Assembly (NCBI GenBank): GCA_007130145.1
Contig: SLSY01000092.1
Coordinates: forward strand, 1-33,677
Length of the DNA stretch: 33,677 nt
DNA from: Bacillota bacterium
GTDB taxonomy: Bacteria; Bacillota; Sulfobacillia; UBA8153
Direction: 5' to 3'
The notes below the pieces were generated by a model that was given only the letters and a program-made list of their open reading frames with translations, did no database searches and was not told the DNA's origin. The number at the start of each line of letters is the position of its first letter. Positions within the stretch are counted from its first letter, which is position 1. Made by a program: the position numbers and the translations under genes. Shown piece after piece: positions 33,447 through 33,677 of this stretch.

Positions 33447-33484
33447 AAGGCCGGGCGCTGACAGCAGCATCAGCGCCCGGCCTT
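33447..33484. terminator. Bidirectional hairpin terminator
   Basis: AAGGCCGGGCGCTGA (33447-33461) pairs perfectly over 15 bp with 33470-33484 around an 8-base loop. It lies between the convergent ends of the CBS gene and the partial gene at the right edge and probably serves both, though T-tracts are short. Confidence 0.75.
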
Positions 33485-33500
33485 CTCTTGGGGTGCTCTG

Positions 33501-33677
33501 CTATATCAGATGATACTCAGTGGGGCGCCCGCCCAGGAAATAGACCTTGCCCTCGGTAAAGAGCACGTCCTGTTCCAGGGCAATGCGCAGGTCTTGTCCT
33601 CCCCATTCGGGCACCTCTTTGACGACGTTGAACTCGTAAGAAAAGCACGTATTATCAAACAGCTGGTAGGTAGGACG
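33501..33677 (-). CDS. Partial gene cut by the window edge, C-terminal 58 codons
   Basis: The minus strand is open from the right edge to a TAG stop at 33501-33503. The visible C-terminal part contains FSYEFNVVKEVPEWGGQDLR, then EQDVLFTEGKVYFLGGRPTE and ends in YHLI. Codon usage looks like that of neighbouring genes and a strong hairpin follows the stop, so this is very likely the 3' end of a real gene. I do not recognise the family from this fragment. The start lies beyond the window. Confidence 0.65.
   Translation of the reverse strand, partial: RPTYQLFDNTCFSYEFNVVKEVPEWGGQDLRIALEQDVLFTEGKVYFLGGRPTEYHLI

Noticed and set aside
1-33677. CRISPR arrays, tRNA or rRNA genes, known riboswitches
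   Set aside because: No regularly spaced direct repeats, no tRNA T-loop context with matching stems and no recognisable aptamer core were seen by reading; a covariance-model scan would be needed to exclude weak cases.

Overview
The window reads as chromosomal DNA of a Gram-positive, probably anaerobic bacterium of the Bacillota (Clostridia-like). Support: a surface protein ending in a sortase LPRTG signal plus membrane helix and basic tail, a 1284-residue secreted protein with three C-terminal SLH domains, strong GGAGG-type ribosome binding sites with many GTG starts, Rnf subunits, and an extracytoplasmic molybdoenzyme with 4Fe-4S partners. The species cannot be named from the sequence. No tRNA, rRNA or CRISPR array was seen. 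Coding density is low: many gaps of 250-800 bases hold no gene or only decayed gene pieces.

Layout. 1-6.1 kb: copper-type P1B ATPase (-), a small sulfite-oxidase-fold lipoprotein (+), a triple-fasciclin LPXTG protein (-). 6.9-8.7 kb: SAM methyltransferase (-) and an amidohydrolase-fold protein lacking its usual metal ligands (-), preceded by a stub of a second copy. 9-11.7 kb: SLC13/DASS carrier and ZIP metal transporter (+). 12.1-14.1 kb: membrane-anchored coiled-coil protein and M42 aminopeptidase (-). 14.3-17.6 kb (+): cyclase/formamidase, QueG-like iron-sulfur protein and a half-length PurL-like protein with an altered active site and a cysteine cluster, closed by a strong terminator. 17.8-18.9 kb: membrane-anchored alpha/beta hydrolase (+). 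18.9-20.2 kb: a graveyard with a truncated lipoprotein, a small zinc-ribbon protein and a broken MORN-repeat lipoprotein (-). 20.7-27.3 kb (-): TorD-like chaperone, Tat-exported molybdopterin catalytic subunit, 4x[4Fe-4S] subunit with C-terminal membrane helix, RnfD, RnfC, then TatA. 27.4-28.4 kb: IS256-type transposase remnant and cyclophilin (-). 28.7-32.6 kb: beta-helix/SLH protein (-). 32.9-33.3 kb: CBS-pair protein (+). The right edge cuts a gene whose last 58 codons are visible (-).

The most interesting system is the 21.1-27.3 kb operon. It couples a Psr/Phs-type molybdoenzyme to only the RnfD and RnfC subunits; RnfA, B, E and G are absent here. In the full Rnf complex RnfD and RnfC form the arm that carries electrons between an outward-facing flavin and cytoplasmic NAD(H). 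The operon therefore suggests a quinone-independent NAD(H):extracytoplasmic-substrate oxidoreductase, possibly ion-coupled. This is inference from gene content. The second candidate is the PurL-like/QueG-like pair at 15.1-17.6 kb, which looks like a purine-synthesis fold reused for another, probably metal- or iron-sulfur-related, task.
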